Part shown: piece after piece, positions 9,852-21,500 of the stretch
How the letters are laid out: the number at the start of each line of letters is the position of its first letter
How positions within the stretch are numbered: the first letter of the stretch is position 1
Assembly (NCBI GenBank): GCA_963210315.1
Contig: OY723298.1
Coordinates: 1,116,001-1,180,000 of the forward strand
Direction of reading: 5' to 3'
Length of the DNA: 64,000 nt
Source: Rhynchopus euleeides
Taxonomy: Eukaryota; Euglenozoa; Diplonemea; Diplonemida; Diplonemidae
Notes under the pieces: model-generated
Told to the model about the DNA's origin: nothing
Database searches by the model: none
What the model saw: the letters and a program-made list of their open reading frames with translations, nothing else
Made by a program: the position numbers and the translations under genes

Positions 9852-12810
9852 ATGTGGATCGAGGTGTATGACAAGCTGGAGCAGGGGCTAGGGTACCTTT
9901 TAGGGTGTTGTGTGTTGTGGCTGGTGGTGCTGTCTGCCCTGCGCTTGTTTGTCTTTGGGCAGAGTGCGACTGTGCCGGTGTTCCGTATTACGCCCGATCG
10001 GAGGGAGGCACGCGAGAACATGGTGACATGCGAGTGGATCCAGACGCTGATCAACAAGGCGTTCGACATGATCTCACGCGACCTCTCTGCGGGGCAGCTG
10101 CGGAGGCTCGTCGCGGAGAACGTCAACACATTCATGCATCTGAGCGGTGGGAAGTTTGAATTAAACGACCTTGTCATCGGGTCATCCCCACCGCAGGTGT
10201 GTGGTGTCGAGGCACGCCGAGAAGGCCCAGACCGTGTGGCCCTCATTGCCGACCTCTTCTACGAAGGTGACTTCTCCGCATCTTTCGGCATAGAACACCC
10301 TGTGCAGCTGCCGCTGCTCGGGACATCCATGTTCCCGATGCAGGCTGTGATCGAATCGATGTCTGTGCAGCTCCGGTTGCATGTCGTGTGGGATACCTCT
10401 GGCCACAGCCACCCTGCGCCTCTGCATGACTCGAGGAAGCACTTTGCACACCCTCCCCCATCTACGAAATCTACTCTTGAGATTTCGCTGGCGAATGGTA
10501 TGTTGAGATGTGGCTGGGGGTACTCCCTCTCCGATCGAAGCTTTCCCCGATACGGGGTGGAGCTTCGCTTTGCAGTGCCTGAGGGGGTGATCTTCGCGAG
10601 AAGCAGTGCACGTATTCCCCATTTTGTCTTGTCCAATCAGGGGCGAAACAAGAGTTCTGGGGGCACAACCACCCCGGGCCAGGGGTCGTTATGGTCGTTA
10701 TGTCGCAAGCTCTCTCCCCTCGGTTATCCACACTCCCTCCCATGCCACAGTGCCCGACATCTCCATCAAGATGCACACTGACATCGGGGCACGCCATGTC
10801 ATCCGTGATTCGCAGGTGATCACAAGCCTTCTCGCGGTATGCCTCTCGTGCCGGTTCTGTTGCGGGGGGAGTGTGTGTGTGTGGGGGGGGGGGTTATGAG
10901 GGGAGGGTGGGTGACGCTTCACGAGCGAGCCTGGCGTGTCCAATTCTTTATCTCCTAGCCACCCCCCTCTCCCCCCCCCCCCCCTAGGGGGGGTCAAATG
11001 GGGGTGACAAACACGATTTTTCAAAAAACCGGCGCAGAGGCCCCAAAGCCCCCGTAAACCCTCCAAACCCCCCCAGATCGGTCCGGAAACCCATCGAACC
11101 CCACTTTTCCACCATTCCGGGCACCTCAGGTGCCCGAATTGGGGTACCTAAATTTTGTGCCACCGTTTGGTACCGGACAGTGCCACTGTGTGGGAGGTTG
11201 GAAAAGAAAATGCCCCAACACACCACATCTGAGGGTTGCAATGCATGTTGCTTGCCAACCACGTCATCCGGTGGGTGTCAGGCGCTATGTAGGTGGCATG
11301 AGCCAGGTCTTCGATGTGTTCTGGCTTGTATATGTACCTCCCTGCCTGCGGCACAGGCACTGCCTTTGTCCCCCACACCAGCCACAGAGAGCGTATTGTA
11401 CTCGGTCCACGGTTGCTGATTCATTGTGATGCGTTGTATCCTCGAGTGAACGTCACACACTAGTGGCACCACCACCCGCCATCCGAGAGCTGTATTGACT
11501 TTGCGCCCTTCCGTTGCATTCACCTCGCCACGCATATTGCACCGTTCAGTACCAGTGCTCTTGGGCCAGGCAAAGTAGACCGCAGCAACTACCAATTCTG
11601 GCACAATGGGTACCACGACAGCGCACTTCGTGTGTTCCCGGAATGTACAGCTCGTGTTGCAACAGTCGTTGTCAACACATCCCGGTTGTGGAGCACTGCT
11701 GCACAGGAATCACACGACCATCTGGACTTGTTCCGTACCTACAGGCAGCCTCCCGGTGCATGGTGGCAGGGAGGTACATATACAAGCCAGAACTCATCGA
11801 AGACCTGGCTAATGCCACCTACATAGCGCCTGACACCCACCGGATGACGTGGTTGGCAAGCAACATGCATTGCAACCCTCAGATGTGGTGTGTTGGGGCA
11901 TTTTCTTTTCCAACCTCCCACACAGTGGCACTGTCCGGTACCAAACGGTGGCACAAAATTTAGGTACCCCAATTCGGGCACCTGAGGTGCCCGGAATGGT
12001 GGAAAAGTGGGGTTCGATGGGTTTCCGGACCGATCTGGGGGGGTTTGGAGGGTTTACGGGGGCTTTGGGGCCTCTGCGCCGGTTTTTTGAAAAATCGTGT
12101 TTGTCCACGTAAAAGGGTGGCATTTGACCCCCCCTACCCCCCCCCCCCCCCCTCCCCTCGTGTGACACACCCACACACCCGCACCCCCAAACACACAACA
12201 GTCCTTAGCTGCGAGGTGGCTGGGGCAAAAGCTGATCTTCCCACAGAAGGTGCTCTACCGCTTCTCCCTGCCGAGCATCAGCGTGCCTGAGGATGGGGCT
12301 GGGGGCTGCGGCGACGGATATGACAACTGGAACGCAACACTCCCTGTTGCGGAGACCCACCCCCACACCCAGGCATACCACGGGGCGCAGCACCCTGCGC
12401 CTGTGGAGCAGAGAGAGAGGCACGCAGCGCCGACACCGCAACGCGCAGGGAGGGGGAGGGGTGAGGGTGTGGGGAAGACGCCTGACAGGGAGCGTGCCGA
12501 AGGGAAGCAGACACCCCCTCGTTCACCTCAGCGCCGCGGTGACGTGCTGGAGGACGAGTCCCTGGATGGCTGGGGCGAAAGGGGGGAGGCGTCAGCCTCG
12601 CGGCAGCAGCACAAGATGAACATCCTCCGGAACCACGCGCCCAGCTCCTTCGAGCCCATCCTAGCCCCGAGCATGCCCCTGCCCTTCTCACGCCCTGCGG
12701 GCACCGGGTCTGCCCCAGACACAGACGGGTCGCAGGGGCCTTCCACCCCGATGCGCCATCTCTGCTCCTCCCCACCCACACCCGTAGGCATCTACCCTCC
12801 TCAGTGCTGA
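9852..12810 (+). CDS. SMP-domain lipid-transfer protein (extended-synaptotagmin/tricalbin-like)
   Basis: Proposed exons: 9852-10497, 10751-10815 and 12202-12810. Donor GGTATG at 10497/10498 joins acceptor CACAG/TG at 10750/10751 in phase 1; the second intron is phase 0. An alternative donor after 10836 is also phase 0. An N-terminal membrane helix (about 17-36) precedes a segment starting near WIQTLINKAF and running through FELNDLVIGS, PPQVCGVEA and VALIADLFYEGDF. It then continues across the introns to VPDISIKM and LIFPQKVLYRF. That order matches the SMP domain (TULIP fold), which moves lipids at membrane contact sites. Unlike most extended synaptotagmins, the last exon encodes a Pro/Arg/Ser-rich tail with no C2 domain. 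Intron 2 (about 1.4 kb) contains a transposon. A further small intron near 10395-10480 is possible. Confidence 0.7.
10985..12136. mobile_element. Non-autonomous TA-flanked inverted-repeat transposon in an intron
   Basis: Arms 10985-11346 and 11765-12136 are inverted copies of about 365 bp. Tips read TA then GGGGGGGTCAAATG inward, with a TA duplication and poly-C flanks on both sides. The tip resembles that of the element at 8133 but the arms differ, so it is a related family. The central ~420 bp has no long frame. It sits inside the second intron of the SMP gene. Confidence 0.85.
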
Positions 12811-13962
12811 TATGCACCTCCCGGAGAACAGATGTGTTGGGGTGGTGGTGGTGGTGGTCAGGATGCAGACTGGGGGGATATATCGAGGGGGTGGGGGTGG
12901 GTGGGTGGGTGGGGGGGGGGTCACCTGCCCCACCGCCTCTTGCCGCACCCCCCCCCCCCCCCGGACACTCGCAGCTGTCGCTGCGGGGTTTGGAGGGGGG
13001 TGGTGGTGGTGGTGGTGTCGGGTTGGCCAGTTGAGTGATGTCTCAATAGTGATGTGTTGGGTGCCTGATTGTCATCCAAGTTGTGCCAGGGTTGGTGCCA
13101 TGTGTAGCCATGCGGCCCCGTCTAGAAAGGTGGAAATGGTGTGGGGAGGGCGGGGGTGGGTGTTGGAGGGTCGATGTGTGTTTGCGTAGAGCGTTGCTTC
13201 CTAGAGAGATTCCCACGGTGTAAACTGGGGCCCGGATCGGATGCCAAAGCGAAAACCGAGTATCACCCCCTTCTCCCCTCCCTCCCCTCTCCCACCCTCT
13301 CCAAATTTGCAGGAAGTGCTGTTCTGTGCGCTACCCATCCTTTTCACAGCTGACACACACCACCCCACCATACCGCAGGAGCTTTTTTGCGCTGCAGTCT
13401 TCTGTGCTACACGCTCCTACACACTCTCTGCTTGGAAGAATTTTACTATTTGCTTCCTTTTGGGCTGCTGCGCCTCAACCCTCAGCGCTCTTTACACTCG
13501 GGTGGGCCGCCAAGCTTTCCGTGTTCCTTCCAGTTGCTATCTGCGATCTTCTTCAATCGCTGAACTAGCCAGAGCCCCTGGGAGAGATCAAGAGCATTGC
13601 ACGACCTGCCCCCTAAACAACTGCCATACAAAAGCTAACCGCACCTGAGGCCGCAATAATACCTCCCAGCCTCCATTTTCTTTGCTACCCTATCTGCCCT
13701 TGGCATGCTGTCGCACGACCGCTTGTTCTTCTCTACCTCCGGCTTCTGAGCCATCTCTATCAAGGCAAGAGAACCGCTTTTTCCATTCTTTGTTGGGGGC
13801 CTTCGTCTTTCCTCCCCGCCCCCCACTCGCCTCTCTCGCTCAACCCGAGCCCAACCCCTGCTTGCCCGGCCTGCGTCTCTTCACGGTTCACGGCGAGCAG
13901 GCATATTTCTTCGCCAAGTCTTGTTGTAAAACAGAGACCCCCAGGTGGAGTAAGGGGGTGCT
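12811..13962. other. Intergenic with G-rich simple repeats
   Basis: TGG/GGTGGG repeats at about 12836-12920 and 12984-13018, a C-run at about 12950-12962, and pyrimidine-rich DNA up to the next gene. The G-runs could form quadruplexes. No supported gene. Confidence 0.5.
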
Positions 13963-14715
13963 ATGAGGGCGACCGGCACACATGAGTCCCTCCAGTCGTC
14001 TGGGTCGTTCAGTGAGTTTGGGGTCTACAAGCAGGACACATGCAGCATCTGTTTGGAGAAGTATGGGCGGGAGAACCCTGCGATGATGTACACCTGTGGG
14101 CATGCATTCCACCTGCAGTGTGCCGAGAGCTGGCGCCAGCGGAGGGTGACCTGCCCCATGTGCTGGGAGGTGCTGGAAGAGGCGCAGCTCTACACAGGGT
14201 CCTGCAAAGTTCAGGAGTCCTTTCCGGCGTCGCCTGTGGAGTTCACTTCGCCGCTCAGCCCGCTCACGCCTGACGACCTGCAGGAGGAGGAGGAGAGCGA
14301 AACAGACGCGCTGCTGCCACAGCCTGCAACTGAGCCCTGTGGCCCCTGGGGCTCCACGTCGCCGTGTGGGTCTGGGCGGGCAGAGTCACCGGCCCCGGAC
14401 AGTTCGCACTCAGCCCCATCACGCCCTGTCTCCTGTGGGAGGGTCCGTGCCTTTGATTCCGACTCTTTATCCAGCTCTTCGTCAGGCCAGGAAGAAGGCA
14501 GGCGGGCGCCGCCGGTGGGGATGGTGAAGTTCGGTATGTCTCGCGTGGTGGGCGTTTTGTGGTTGGTCTGGCTGTGCCGTGTGTCGGTTGCTGAGTGTTG
14601 TGCCCGTTGTCCGTGAGTGAAGGTGGCTCCGGCACTTTTGTGGGGCTGCATCATCAACCCTCCCTCAACACCAACAGCTATCCGCAAGTGCTGCGCCTGC
14701 TGGCTGTCCAGATGA
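13963..14715 (+). CDS. RING-H2 finger protein, probable E3 ubiquitin ligase
   Basis: Exon 1 is 13963-14533 and probable exon 2 is 14678-14715. The RING-H2 finger is complete: C27-x2-C30-x14-C45-x-H47-x2-H50-x2-C53-x10-C64-x2-C67. RING-H2 domains bind an E2 and transfer ubiquitin. The rest is acidic, Ser/Pro-rich and probably disordered. The donor GGTATGTC at 14533/14534 joins the acceptor CAACAG at 14677 in phase 1, giving a short basic, Cys-rich end (AIRKCCACWLSR) before TGA. If read unspliced, the protein is 217 residues with a hydrophobic tail instead. The spliced end could be palmitoylated and hold the protein at a membrane (inference). No transmembrane helix is seen in the spliced form. 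Confidence 0.75.
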
Positions 14716-16766
14716 CAGGACGACATGGTGGTTCCCTGCTGCACTGTGCCTTCCGTGCATCCTGGCCTCCTCATGGCATCAACCAACTGCTCGAGTTGGT
14801 GATTGCCCTCGTTGCGGCTTTCGGCCGACCCCGTTGTGTGATGCGATGTGGTGGATTCGCGATTGTGTAAATAAGGCACAGCCACTTCTTGGTGGGCTGC
14901 GTGCCTGATTCCTTGGGTGGCCTTTCCCCCCCCACAGAGAAAGTCGCCCGTCTTTAGGTCGGCAGGTCCACAATGCAAAGCCGGCAAATACACGGACGGT
15001 GCTTCCGGCAACTGAGGCATAACCTCCCCCCCCCTCCGGGCCAGCCTTCCCCCCCCCCTCCGCCTTGTCCCTCTCAACACTGGGCACAACGTTCTCTGTT
15101 CATGTCATTTGGTTTCGGAAGCTGTTGCTGAGTGAACGGAGCTCATGGCTCTCTGTCAGCGAATGGTTCTGCCATTGTTGCTCTCCCCCCTCATCGCCTC
15201 GCACAGACACGCTGCCAGACCTGCTCGAATACAAGGGTCTGCTGTGTGCTGCATCGTTCAGTTCCGACCAGTATGGTGCTGCCTATTTTTCGACTGACGC
15301 AATATCGGCCCGATGTGTCTGCGTGTGCTCTCGTGCCACATATTTCTATCTGCAAGGATTCATTCCCGTGAAATATAACTAGGACCCCGCCCCCCCTGTC
15401 CTGCCTGTTGTGCAATACCCCCCAACAAAACGTTCAAACTCTTTGGCACCCTGCCCGCCCCCACCACACCCCGCCCCACGCCCAGCTCCCAGATATTTCT
15501 CAGCGTTACTACTCGACACGATAGACAAATCGATGCCACCCTTGTGTGCATGATGCCCGTGATAAACCCACTCCCCGAAGATCCGCAAACTTAAAGGTGT
15601 GCCGGGCTTGCGGGACCCGCAGACCAGCCAGAAACACGCCCCAAAAAAATAATCGTTCAAACCGGTTTCAGACAGGCTGAGTGTGTGCTAGGCATTAGGG
15701 TGGTGATCGTCCATACCAAAAAGAAGTCTGAAGTGCCCGCCACGGATATTCCACTTGATCCGGTTATTTCGTGCCATTTTTTTCGACAGGGTTGCTTGTA
15801 CATTCTCAGGAGGGGATTGGGGGGTGGGTTGGGGTTGGCGAGGGGGGGGGGTTTTTCCACGGTTCATCGTGCGTGCCATGAATCGTATAGTATTCCCATC
15901 GTTGCGCTCTTCTCACACATCGGGGGGAGGGTTTAGGTATCGGGGCCTTCGGTCAGAAGTGCAGAAACGCGACTCAACTCACAAAAGAGGAGACAAAGTG
16001 ACACAGTTTGGCACAGAGCGAATGCCTCCATCGAGTTCATCCTGGGCACGAACAGAGCCAGCCAAGCCCTCCTGATTGCCCGTCTGAAGGCTATGTGTGT
16101 GATTGGGTCATGCGCATCGTCCTTCATTAACGCGATCGACGTCTAACAATTTTCCTGCACGGGCCCCATATTTCTGTTGTCTCAGCCGCAAAGGGGTGTG
16201 TGGTGTCTTTGTTCCGCAATTCAAAAGAAGGCGGTTGTGCTAGCAGCTCCAAAATCCCCATCCAAGGATCCATGCAGAAAACTTGAAGCTCGAATCAATT
16301 TCGGGGATGTTTTCCAGCATGCTCTCGTCTCTGCCCTGCCCCCCCCGCCCCCCGAAGCTGCCGGCTAACTGGGAACTGACCGCTTGCAATCCCCCGGCCC
16401 GCCCCACCCAACTCCACCCCACCTCTGGCCTTCGCACCTGTTCATCCATCAACCCCTCTCCCCGACACGGTGTTTTATTTGTGTGCGCTCAACAAAAAGT
16501 AGCCCGGAACTGTTCTCCCACAGTTGCTGGACAGGGTGTCTATAATAAAGCGAAAAGAGTACGATTTTGGAGGATCTGTGGAGGATCTGTCTCTCTCGCA
16601 TGACATCCCGCAGAAGAAGAGAGAATATCGTGCCTTTCTTGCTCATGCAGGGAGTTCGACGGAGGGGGGGTATTTTTGTTGCAATGTTCGGTAGGCATCC
16701 TGCACACATGCTCACTATACAGACACCGTTTCGTACAAGACAAAGGAGACATCACCTCGCGTCTTT
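14716..16766. other. Intergenic, no supported gene
   Basis: Low-complexity C- and G-runs (for example 15028-15058 and 15815-15852) and short random frames only. None could be tied to a domain or splice model. Confidence 0.4.
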
Positions 16767-16922
16767 TTTTGCCCAAACAAGCTTGCTTGTCACAGCGAAA
16801 GAGTCAGTGGGAGCGTACCCGCGCGCAGTGTGTTTTGAGTGAGCAACACAAAACCACTTTTATCACAGCAACGCCCTTCACAGGGGCCACAACACACTGC
16901 CGCTCGTGCGCACAAACAAAAA
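16767..16922 (+). repeat. Dispersed ~155-bp repeat, copy 1
   Basis: From GCCCAAACAAGCTTGCTTGT through GCGCACAAACAAAA this segment is virtually identical to 23452-23607. The sharp edges suggest a mobile or segmentally copied unit. No protein function is evident. Confidence 0.8.
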
Positions 16923-17736
16923 ATACCGCTCGTGCGCTTGCCTGCGGCCAGGTCGGTCTTGTTGCCAGAGACCGTTCCGCTGGTCGCCTCCGTCCGGACT
17001 GATTGGTTCCGACCCGACCGGCTAGTGTGTGTTCCCCGGCCGCCACCGACTTCCCCTCCGGTGTGGGTCACTGTCGACGGCTGCGGGTGACCTGCCTCGC
17101 CGAGGGCCTCGCCTGCCCCTCCCTTGGGGGTCGATCAAGGCCAGCTTCGGCTTGGCTGAGTGTGTCGGCGCACCTGTCCCTGCTCTGAGTATGGGAGTGG
17201 GAATCAGTGCCCGCCGCCTCCTCCACTGGCGACCCTCCTCCATCATGGAAGGTCCTACCTGCCCCGATCATCCCCTATCCTGTGCCTTCCCTAAACACCA
17301 AGACCCCCGCCGCAAAAAATATCGAGGAGCGGCTGCTCGCCGCGTTGATATCCGTTCCCTCCGGGAGGAACGAAAAGGGCGGGCCGCCGTCATGCCCCTG
17401 ATACCTCTTCCGGCTGAGGCGGGCGTCAAGGTCGTCGTGCCGTTGGCCTGCAGCCAGAGAAGGGGTCGTTCCGGCGCGCCCCATCCCCACACTCAGCTCG
17501 CAACCCACTCCCCGCCGCACAAGCAGCGGAGGGGTGTCACTCGACAGGAGGATAACGAAGCCGTGGTGCTTCCCCCCCTCCTCCTGTGCACCAGGCCACT
17601 GACAGGCATCCACACCCTTCCTTTGTGCATTGATTCACCTCGGGCAGCTTGTCTGGTGTGGTGACTATAGAAAGGACAAACGTTACAAAAATGGGCTGGG
17701 AAACAGCTTGTGTTCTCACTCCCGACAAACAAACCC
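16923..17736. other. Intergenic, no supported gene
   Basis: An open frame spans 17029-17664, but both strands are open here and the translation has no domain. Not called as a gene. Confidence 0.4.
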
Positions 17737-18208
17737 TCCCGGGCAGTTGTTGCCCTCCCCACAGCTGAGGCTGCTTCCCCTGCCCACGAGGACGCGGACT
17801 TTCCCCCCACCCCAGGCAGTCGCTGTCCTCCTCACAGCCGAGGTTTTTTCCCCAAGATCCCGAGCACGTAGCTTCACCTCCTCCACCCCGGGCAGTCGTT
17901 GTCCTCCTCACAGCTCAGGCTGTTCCCCCAAGACCACGAGAAAGTGGCACCCCCCTCCCGGGCAGTAGTTGCCTTTCTCACAGCTCAGGCTTCCTCCCCA
18001 CGAGCTCGAGCACATGGCTTCACACCCCCCTCCCCGGGCAGTCGTTGTCCTCCTCGCAGCTGAGGCAGTTCCCCCAAGACAACCACGAAGTGGCTCCATA
18101 CCCCCTTCCGGGCAGTCGTTGTCCCCTCGAGACCACGAGAAAGTGGCTGCACACCCCCCTCCCGGGCAGTAGTTGCCCTCCTCACAGCTGAGGTTTCCTC
18201 CCCAAGAA
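17737..18208 (+). repeat. Minisatellite, left block
   Basis: Tandem units of roughly 55-80 bp built on CCCGGGCAGTCGTTGTCCTC, CACAGCTGAGGCTGTTTCCC and CAAGACCACGAGAAAGTGGC. About six diverged units. The block is interrupted at 18208 by a transposon and resumes at 19247. Confidence 0.8.
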
Positions 18209-19246
18209 CACGGTGGGATCTTGTAAATTTTACATGTATAACTACAAGTATATACATGTATTATACATGTATAATACTTGCATGTCAACTATTATACATG
18301 TATAATACATGTATATGCCTGAAATATACATGTAAAATACATGTATATCAAGTAAAAATACATGTATAATACTTGCATGTCAACTATTATACATGTATCT
18401 TTACTTGATATACATGTATTTTACATGTATATTTCATGCATTTACATGTATTTTACATGTATAATACTTGTCATGCAAGTATTATACATGTAAAATACTT
18501 GCATGACAAGTAAAATACTTGCATGCAAGTAAAATACATGTATTTTACTTGCATGCAAGTATTTTACTTGTCATGCAAGTATTATACATGTATTTTACTT
18601 GTCATGCAAGTATTTTACATGTATAATACTTGCATGACAAGTATTATACATGTAAAATACATGTAAATGCATGAAATATACATGTAAAATACATGTATAT
18701 CAAGTAAAGATACATGTATAATAGTTGACATGCAAGTATTATACATGTATTTTTACTTGATATACATGTATTTTACATGTATATTTCAGGCATATACATG
18801 TATTATACATGTATAATAGTTGACATGCAAGTATTATACATGTATAATACATGTACCGTATACGTAAATATTTTGGAACGTAAATATTATGGAACGTAAT
18901 TATTATGGAACGTAAATATTATGGAACGCTGGTGGGTTGGCGTTCCAGATTTTTTTCGTTCCATAATATTTACAGGGCTTTCTGCGACTCGGGGACTTGG
19001 ACCAGGTGATCGGACGGCATACAGAGTCCCTGACGGGACCTACTCGTGCACTTTTCGTGCGATTCCTGAGGCAAACCATCCTCACCACCGAGTCCCCAAC
19101 TGGCCCTGTAAATATTTTGGAACGTAAATATTATGGAACGGACCGGGCAAAAATGGGCCCGTTCCATAATATTTACGTTCCATAATATTTACGTATACGG
19201 TATATACTTGTAGTTATACATGTAAAATTTACAAGATCCCACCGTG
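18209..19246. mobile_element. AT-rich palindromic transposon with CACGGTGG termini
   Basis: Ends are perfect inverted repeats: CACGGTGGGATCTTG inward from both sides, extending about 45 bp. The interior to 18853 is built from short palindromic words (TACATGTA, TTGCATGCAA, TATTATACATGTATAATA), so large parts can fold back. The flanks are AA on both sides (18207-18208 and 19247-19248). Removing the element and one AA restores a minisatellite unit of normal length, which confirms a 2-bp target duplication. No coding capacity. A truncated copy lies at 37939-38385. Confidence 0.85.
18856..19200. mobile_element. MITE nested in the AT-rich element
   Basis: Inverted ends CCGTATACGTAAATATT are flanked by TA on both sides (18854-18855 and 19201-19202). 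Subterminal units AACGTAAATATTATGG repeat several times. The core of about 200 bp (CTGGTGGGTTGGCG to GAGTCCCCAACTGG) is shared with 38117-38385. It is 345 bp and non-coding, typical of a Tc1/mariner-type MITE. Confidence 0.8.
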
Positions 19247-19620
19247 AACACAATCGCGTGGCTTCATACCCCCCCCCCCTCCCGGGCAGTCGTTGTCCCA
19301 TCAAGACCACGAGGATGTGGCTCCACACCCCCCTCCCGGGCAGTAGTTGCCCTCCTCACAGCCGAGGCTGCTTCCCCCAAGACCACCACGAAGTGGCTCC
19401 ATACCCCCTTCTGGGCAGTCGTTGTCCCCTCAAGACCACGAAGAAGTGGCATCATATCCCCCTCCCGGGCAGTAGTTGCCCTCCTCACAGCTGAGGCTGC
19501 TTCCCCAAGATCACGAGGGAGTGGTTTTCTCACCCCCCTCCCGGGCAGTCGATGTTCTGTCAACAGATGAGTCTGGTTTCCCGGAGCCACGTGAAGTTGG
19601 TTTTTACCTCTTTCCCGGGA
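19247..19620 (+). repeat. Minisatellite, right block
   Basis: Continuation of the 17737 array with the same CGGGCAGTCGTTGTCC and CACGA-GTGGC words, about five units. Confidence 0.75.
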
Positions 19621-20175
19621 AGAGTTGCAACTGGTGTCAGCGACATCTACCTGGAAGCGCCACGACACAGTCCAGTTCACCCAAGCATTACGTTGATTTC
19701 CACCAGGCACACCGTCACGTACCCCACCGCTTCTCGGTTCATGCCTTATGACACGTGCGACAGGCTCAGTCACACGGATGCACTTCTCAACGTCTTCTCG
19801 TCTGCGATGTACCACGCTGATATCTACAAGCCGCCTCTAACATCAAGCTCGTCAATGGGCCACTGCGGGCCGCAGTCTCCCAGATTTCTTCAAATTCTTC
19901 GAAAGAGGGGGAGTCGCGCTTCTTCAACTTTGTCGACCCCGAAGGGAGTGCCAAGACGGAGGGGCGTTTCGAGACTAAGCCCGGGCTGAGGCTGTTTCCC
20001 CAGGGCCAGAAAGCCGCTTCCCTGGGCCCTCAGCCCGGACAGCCGATGTCCTACCTGGACCAAGGGGCCCTTCCCGACCTTGCAGGTTCCGCAGGTATTA
20101 ACACACTCCTAAACCCTGTTATCAACACGAAGCAGGAACGGGTACCCCCTCCCCACACCCGCACAAGAACCCCGG
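19621..20175 (+). pseudogene. Possible decayed coding segment of unknown origin
   Basis: Two overlapping plus-strand frames look protein-like. One (about 19621-19850) includes YDTCDRLSHTDALLNVFSSA and MYHADIYK. The other (about 19815-20175) includes IKLVNGPLRAAVSQ, RFFNFVDPEG and AGINTLLNPVINTKQE. They overlap near 19820-19850 as if one frameshift separated them. I do not recognise the family. It could be a remnant of a mobile element or an unannotated exon pair. Confidence 0.25.
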
Positions 20176-21500
20176 GCAGCAGCTGTCCTTGACCCAGTCA
20201 CTCACCCCCAGGACCACGAGGAAATGGTCTTTCCCCCCTCTATATAATCGGGTGGATCCCAGACCCCTTGCTCAACTACAGCCGCGTCTCGCGGAGGGGA
20301 CGATTCCATTATCTTAAACCGGCAGCCGATGCCCAGCACAAGAACCCCGGGCCGGAAGAGCCCTCCCTTCCCCCCAGCACAGCCTCAGTCCCACCCACGC
20401 CGCCAGCACGGGGTCCCCCCAGCGGCTTAGCCTGCAAATTGAGGGTCACATCGATTGGTTTTTCCGCACCCCCGAAGCAGGTGGTGCCCCATCCCTCCCT
20501 TACAGCAGCCGAGGCCTTTTCCCGGGGTGCAAGAGCCTCCCCACCTCGGGCAGTTGCGGCTGCCTACAAGTGAGCACGATATCCCACGAGCACCAGGAAG
20601 AGGCTAACTCTTCTCCCCCGGCAGTCGCTGCCCACTCTACAGGCTGTCTCACAAGGAACACCAGGGAGAGGCCCCCTTCCCCCCCTCTCCCCCGGGCAGT
20701 GGTTGGCCTCCCAGCAGTTGAAGCTGTACCCCCAAACCACGAAGGGGTGGTCCCCCCACACCAATCAGTCCACAGTTCCCCCCAATCCGCCCACACAGGC
20801 AACACCACAGCACAGGCCGAGCATAGCATTGGATCTCAGACACGACCTGCATAACAGGTAAAAGGGGATCCTCCTGGTGATTCTGTCTGCTCCGATTTCA
20901 ACGCCCCTCCTATCAGGCGGAACCGAGTCCCCCCACATGGCAGCTGCACTGGCTTCTCGTGGGTCGGTTTCATCACTTTTACCCCGGCAGCAGAGGCCTA
21001 TCACAAAGATCTCGGGCCAGAAGAGCCCTCCCTCCCCTCCCGCACAGTCTCAGCCCCACGCAACACCACGGGACCCTCCCAGCAGCTGAGCCTGCAGATC
21101 AAGGATCGCACACATTCCCCCCCCCTCCCTTCCCGAGGCAGGTGGCGTATCTTCCCCTCATCTGAGGCTGTTTCACAGAGGAGCTCAGAGAAAACCAGTC
21201 CCTCCTCTCCGGCAGCCGATGCCATTGCCTCAGCCAGGAGGCCCCCCCCCGCCCGAGACCAGGATGATGAAACCCCCAGCTTCCCAGACTTCGCGAGTGA
21301 TCCCATCACAGCTGAAGCCGTTTCCCCTAGAACTCTTCTTATCTCCCTCAACCAGGCCACCCCCCTCCAGCAGTTCACCACAGGTTTGCAGGCTCGTCTG
21401 CTCAGTTCCCGCTGCACCTCCATCTACATCTCAGCCGCATCTGGGGCCCGACATTCTTCCCCACGCAGATCTTGGCACACCGGGGCCTGCCTCTTCCGGC
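20176..21500 (+). repeat. Degenerate continuation of the minisatellite
   Basis: Words such as GGGCAG, CAGCTGAGGCTGTTTCCC and GACCACGAGGAAATGG recur at irregular spacing of roughly 70-100 bp, increasingly diverged to the right. No gene supported. Confidence 0.45.

Noticed and set aside
17029-17664. 211-residue open frame
   Set aside because: Several frames are open on both strands, no domain is visible, and it runs up to the minisatellite.
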